Source of the DNA: Pseudomonadota bacterium
Lineage (GTDB): Bacteria > Myxococcota_A > UBA9042 > GCA-2863065
Length of the DNA: 41,462 nucleotides
NCBI GenBank assembly: GCA_005776725.1
Contig: SXOO01000263.1
Coordinates: 1-41,462, forward strand
Direction: 5' to 3'
In this document: one piece after another, positions 38,266 to 41,462 of the stretch
How positions within the stretch are numbered: position 1 is the stretch's first letter
How the letters are laid out: each line of letters begins with the position of its first letter
The notes under the pieces: model-generated
Database searches by the model: none
What the model was told of the DNA's origin: nothing
The model's input: only the letters and a program-made list of their open reading frames with translations
Translations under genes and position numbers: made by a program

Positions 38266-40365
38266 ATGAGGCGACTTGGCTGGATACTGGTTGCTGCGGC
38301 TGCCCTGGGCTGCGAGTCCGCGCGAAGCGGTAAGGGGCACGAAGGAGGTGTCGCCGTATCCACGGACGGCGCCTCGGACGGCACGGATGTGTCGGGTGAC
38401 TGGTCGAGCAGGGCGGACGTGTCCAGCGGCTGGTGGGGCGGCGGCGGGGCCGACGCCACCGACGCCACCGACGCCACCGACGCCACCGACAGCGCCGACG
38501 GGCTCGACGGGTGGTCCGACGGCGCGGACGGCACGGATGGCTCGGGCGGCGACTCCAGCGACGGCTCCTGGGACGGCTGGGATGGCACCGACGCCGTCGA
38601 CGCCGCCGACGCCACCGACGCCGCCGACGCCAACAACGGCGTGGATGCAACCGATGGCGGCGCCACCAACCCCGGCACCGGTCCCGCTCCGGGCAACGGC
38701 GCCTGTGTGCCCGCGTGTAACGGGAAGCAGTGTGGCCCCGACGGGTGCGGCAGCTCCTGCGGCTGGTGCTCGGGGCAGGACTCCTGCATCGGCGGCCTCT
38801 GCAACGTGGTCCCGGGCTGCTCCCCGGCGTGCGCCGGCAAGATGGTGGGGGTGGAGGACGGGTGCGGCGGCGTCTGCTCGGGCTCGGGGCTCGGTATCGG
38901 GCTCGTCCCCGGCGGCGCCCAAGACGCGGCGTACTTCCGCAGCCTGGTGTTTGCCGGCGGCGTACCGGCGCCAGACCTGCTGCCCATGGAGGGCTGGCTC
39001 ACGGAGCACGGCACCCCCCTCCCGCAGCCCAAAGACGACCGCCTCGTCACGCTGCACGGCTTCGCGGGGCTCTTCTACGACCCGGCCGAGGGGGCGCCGA
39101 CCGTGGCGCTCCAGCTCGGAATGAACTCCGCGCTGCCCCCAGAGGCGGTAGAGGCCGGGAAGTTCAACCTGTGCGTCGTGGTGGACCGCTCCGGCTCGAT
39201 GTCCGAGGAGAACAAGATCGGCTTCCTGCGGCAGGGCCTCCTGGCGATGCTCGACGTGCTCGACGAGGACGACATCTTGAGCATCGTGACCTACTCGAGC
39301 ACGGCCGAGCTGCTCCTGCCGCCCGAGAGCGTCTCGAACAAGGCCAAAATCAAGCAGTTGATCGAGGGGATCATGCCGGGGGGCCAGACCAACATCAACG
39401 CGGGGCTCACGTTGGGCTTCGAGCAAGTCGCGAAGAACGCCATCGACAAGTCCCGCACGCCGCGCGTGATCATGCTTAGCGATGGCCTCGTGAACCAGGG
39501 GGTCACGGCGCTGGGTGAGATCGCGGCGAACGCGAAGGCCTACAACGACGTCGGGATCGGCCTCACCACTATCGGCCTGGGCACCAACCTCAACTTCGAC
39601 CTCATGCACACCTTGGCCACCCAGGGGAACGGCAACTTCTACTTCGTCGACTCGGGCGAGAAGCTGCTCCAGGTCTTCCAGGAGGAGATCAAGTACTGGC
39701 TGACGCCGGTGGCCGAGAACCTCAAGGTCTGGTTCACCCTGCCGGCCGGGCTCTCGGTGGAAGACATCTACGGCTTCGACTACTCCACCGCGCCGGACGG
39801 CACCGTCCAGCTGCTGGGGCCGTCGCCCATCGAGACGATCGGCCCCAACGGCCCCATCGGACCGGACAACGGCGGCGGAGAGACCCCGGACGTGGCGATC
39901 TCGACCTTGTTCGCCTCGAAGAAGGCCGGCCTCCTCATGGTCAAGGTGTCGAGCCCGGATCCCGTGGCGCTGAAGGCGTTCGAGAATACTGCGCTCACGA
40001 ACATCTACTACAGCTACGACCTGGTCGACGCGGGCAAGACCGAGGCGTTCGACGCGCCGATCGCGATCGGCTCCATGGAGTACAAGAGCGACTCGGGCTT
40101 CGAGTACTTCTCCGGGGTCACGATGCAACGGAACTTCTGCATCCTGCGCGCCGGGCTCGCGATGCAGGAGGCCGCGCGCCTCTTCATCCAGGATGGGCTC
40201 GCGGGCATTGACCCCGCGGTGAAGACCCTGGGCTTCGCGCGCACGTTTTGCACTGGCATCAACGTGCAGCTCAAGGACACGCGCATCGCCGAGGACGTGG
40301 CGCTCATGAACCAGCTGCAGCTCAACATCTGCGGAGACGACTGCGTCGACCCCGACGGCCTCTGA
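38266..40365 (+). CDS. VWFA-domain lipoprotein with DAT-repeat linker
   Basis: A 699-residue lipoprotein. ATG 38266 has GGGAGGAAG upstream; the signal ends in ALGC. Residues about 17-140 are an Asp/Gly/Thr/Ala/Ser-rich linker with repeats ATDATDATD and DGADGTDG. Residues about 145-205 carry cysteine repeats of the CxPxCxGKxCGxDGCGxxC type. The von Willebrand A domain begins near residue 300 and has a full MIDAS: DRSGSMS with Asp307, Ser309 and Ser311, Thr in GGQTNINAG and Asp in MLSDGLVNQG. A C-terminal domain of about 200 residues follows, as in YfbK/inter-alpha-trypsin-inhibitor-like proteins. It probably binds a partner at the cell surface in a metal-dependent way. Confidence 0.9.
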   Translation: MRRLGWILVAAAALGCESARSGKGHEGGVAVSTDGASDGTDVSGDWSSRADVSSGWWGGGGADATDATDATDATDSADGLDGWSDGADGTDGSGGDSSDGSWDGWDGTDAVDAADATDAADANNGVDATDGGATNPGTGPAPGNGACVPACNGKQCGPDGCGSSCGWCSGQDSCIGGLCNVVPGCSPACAGKMVGVEDGCGGVCSGSGLGIGLVPGGAQDAAYFRSLVFAGGVPAPDLLPMEGWLTEHGTPLPQPKDDRLVTLHGFAGLFYDPAEGAPTVALQLGMNSALPPEAVEAGKFNLCVVVDRSGSMSEENKIGFLRQGLLAMLDVLDEDDILSIVTYSSTAELLLPPESVSNKAKIKQLIEGIMPGGQTNINAGLTLGFEQVAKNAIDKSRTPRVIMLSDGLVNQGVTALGEIAANAKAYNDVGIGLTTIGLGTNLNFDLMHTLATQGNGNFYFVDSGEKLLQVFQEEIKYWLTPVAENLKVWFTLPAGLSVEDIYGFDYSTAPDGTVQLLGPSPIETIGPNGPIGPDNGGGETPDVAISTLFASKKAGLLMVKVSSPDPVALKAFENTALTNIYYSYDLVDAGKTEAFDAPIAIGSMEYKSDSGFEYFSGVTMQRNFCILRAGLAMQEAARLFIQDGLAGIDPAVKTLGFARTFCTGINVQLKDTRIAEDVALMNQLQLNICGDDCVDPDGL
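38452..38487 (+). repeat. Four perfect 9-bp repeats in the VWFA lipoprotein linker
   Basis: GACGCCACC is repeated four times without change, encoding Asp-Ala-Thr triplets. A similar but interrupted array (GACGCCGCC variants) follows at about 38590-38640. The same unit type ends the lipoprotein at 28249, about 10 kb away. Confidence 0.85.
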
Positions 40366-40371
40366 GGCCCG

Positions 40372-41178
40372 TCAGCCGGCGAGACCGCTATTACGGAGCA
40401 TGAGCCACGCGAGCAGCGTGGGCGCCGCGAACAGGAGCCCGTCGACCCGATCGAGCAGGCCGCCGTGACCCGGAAGCAGTGAGCCCGAGTCCTTGACCCC
40501 GGCGGCGCGCTTGAACATGGACTCCACGAGGTCGCCCACCTGCTCCACCACGCCGCAGGCGAAGCCCAGGAGCACAGTCTCCACGGGCGTGAACGGCAGC
40601 TTCCCCAGCCAGACGATGAGCGCGAAACCGAGCACGCTGGCTGCGGCGCCGCCGAAGGAGCCCTCCCACGTCTTCTTCGGCGAGATCTTCTCGTACAGCT
40701 TGCGCTTGCCGAGGAACTTGCCCGCGAAGAACGCTCCGGAGTCCCCCGCGAAGACCGAGCCGAACAGCGCCAGCATGATGAGCGTGCCGCTCGGGAGGGC
40801 CGCAATCAGGGCGAGCGCCACCAGCGGGATGGCGAGGTAGTAGAAGCCCATGGTGAGGTAGGCGGCCCGCGGGGCCAGAACGTTGACCTCATCGGAGCCG
40901 AACAGCGCCACGGAAAGCAGGATCGGCGCCGCCACCACCATGAGCGGCAGGACGGCCAAAGGAGCCCACCACGCCAAGGCGACCGCTGCCGACAAGAGGC
41001 CCGTGGCGAACCAGCGCTCTCGGGTGCGGTCTGGGCCGAGCACCATTCGAAAGAGCTCGTCGCCGACGAGGACGGCCGCCCCCTGTATCAACGCGTACGT
41101 TGCTACAGGGGGCCCGAAAGTGAGGAGGAGGATGGCCGCGGCGGCCATGATGAGCCCGGTAATTATGCGTGTCGCCAC
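40372..41178 (-). CDS. cdsA: Phosphatidate cytidylyltransferase
   Basis: CdsA makes CDP-diacylglycerol from phosphatidate and CTP, the branch point of phospholipid synthesis, in the inner membrane. The 268-residue protein has about eight membrane helices, the GDSGAFFAGKFLGKRKL...SPKKTWEGS segment and the C-terminal signature SMFKRAAGVKDSGSLLPGHGG followed by LLDRVDGLLFAAP. The start is GTG 41178 (MATRIITGLI), with no clear ribosome site. It lies 130 bp after uppS in the usual frr-uppS-cdsA order and ends six bp from the convergent VWFA gene. Confidence 0.96.
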   Translation of the reverse strand: MATRIITGLIMAAAAILLLTFGPPVATYALIQGAAVLVGDELFRMVLGPDRTRERWFATGLLSAAVALAWWAPLAVLPLMVVAAPILLSVALFGSDEVNVLAPRAAYLTMGFYYLAIPLVALALIAALPSGTLIMLALFGSVFAGDSGAFFAGKFLGKRKLYEKISPKKTWEGSFGGAAASVLGFALIVWLGKLPFTPVETVLLGFACGVVEQVGDLVESMFKRAAGVKDSGSLLPGHGGLLDRVDGLLFAAPTLLAWLMLRNSGLAG

Positions 41179-41308
41179 CGAGGCAGCGTCGCCACAATCT
41201 CGATGGCGTCAAGTAAGGTCGGCGGTCGTGTCGGGCCCGGGTCGCCGGCGAGGCCTTCGCTGGCTGCTGTGGCGGCGGGTGGAAGCGCCTCGCTGGAGGC
41301 GTCCGTTG

Positions 41309-41462
41309 CTACGCCACCAGCCCAAAGCGGCGGTGTCGCCGCGCATAGACCAGGGCGGCTTCGGTGAGCTCGGCCTTGCCGAAGTCCGGCCAGAGCGTGT
41401 CAGTGAAGTAGAACTCGGCGTAGGCGCTCTGCCACAAGAGGAAGTTCGACAGCCGCTGCTCC
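41309..41462 (-). CDS. uppS: Isoprenyl transferase (undecaprenyl diphosphate synthase), 3' end only
   Basis: The last 50 codons of UppS, which makes the C55 lipid carrier for cell-wall synthesis. The readable part contains the C-terminal signature QRLSNFLLWQSAYAEFYF followed by TDTLWPDFGKAEL and ends RRHRRFGLVA, all typical of the family including the conserved arginine/serine pair and the RRFG end. The 5' part lies beyond position 41462. A CGCCTC-GCTG-GAGGCG hairpin lies just downstream of the stop (41287-41302) without T tract. Confidence 0.95.
   Translation of the reverse strand, partial: EQRLSNFLLWQSAYAEFYFTDTLWPDFGKAELTEAALVYARRHRRFGLVA

Overview
The window is about 41 kb of GC-rich chromosomal DNA with strong third-position GC bias, which is why so many long but empty reading frames lie opposite the real genes. 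Gene content points to a Gram-negative bacterium of the Myxococcota (former Deltaproteobacteria). Eleven encoded proteins carry a lipoprotein signal. Several of these have Asp/Thr/Ala low-complexity linkers, cysteine-rich repeats of the type CDDGDPCT, or choice-of-anchor-like beta-sandwich domains. A sterol-pathway enzyme homologue is also present. The taxonomic call is an inference; there is no rRNA or tRNA in the window.

Layout. 1-6 kb: 3' part of sucC, cut by the window edge; an SDR-family sugar epimerase-like gene; a small unknown gene; two lipoproteins, one with a CAP/SCP domain; a TPR-like small protein; a membrane protein. 6-10 kb: a 1321-residue lipoprotein with three PQQ-type beta-propeller blocks separated by cysteine-rich modules. 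10-13.9 kb: an overlapping plus-strand cluster of a secreted GH5 endoglycoceramidase-like lipoprotein, murJ, and a cycloeucalenol cycloisomerase homologue. 13.9-18 kb: a HEAT-repeat periplasmic protein, then panC and panB (pantothenate synthesis). 18.2-22.5 kb: a plus-strand run with a processive GT2 glycosyltransferase behind a recognisable promoter, a divergent uracil phosphoribosyltransferase, hpt, an MBL-fold hydrolase and an unknown gene. 22.5-29.2 kb: a minus-strand block with an unknown helical protein, a GT-C-like membrane protein and three lipoproteins. 29.5-31.6 kb: a non-canonical PurA paralogue and a GST-like protein, convergent. 31.6-36.3 kb: a large lipoprotein, the rplU-rpmA-obgE operon with a structured leader, and a peroxiredoxin-like lipoprotein whose catalytic position is an in-frame TGA. 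36.4-40.4 kb: a propeller-like lipoprotein and a divergent VWFA-domain lipoprotein. 40.4 kb to the end: cdsA and the 3' end of uppS, in the usual uppS-cdsA order.

The two observations I rate highest are these. First, there is a probable selenoprotein at 35716-36264: TGA replaces the catalytic cysteine codon of a peroxiredoxin, and a perfect 7-bp hairpin with a GGC loop follows 14 nt after the TGA, where a bacterial SECIS element is expected. Second, a homologue of plant cycloeucalenol cycloisomerase at 13063-13869 is start-stop coupled to murJ and implies sterol (cycloartenol-type) metabolism in this bacterium. Also notable are a PurA paralogue with an altered P-loop, a UPRTase that has lost the usual uracil loop, and a three-hairpin leader in front of rplU. 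Housekeeping genes (sucC, murJ, panBC, hpt, rplU-rpmA-obgE, cdsA, uppS) are interspersed with lineage-specific envelope genes. I see no integrase, transposase, phage or CRISPR features.
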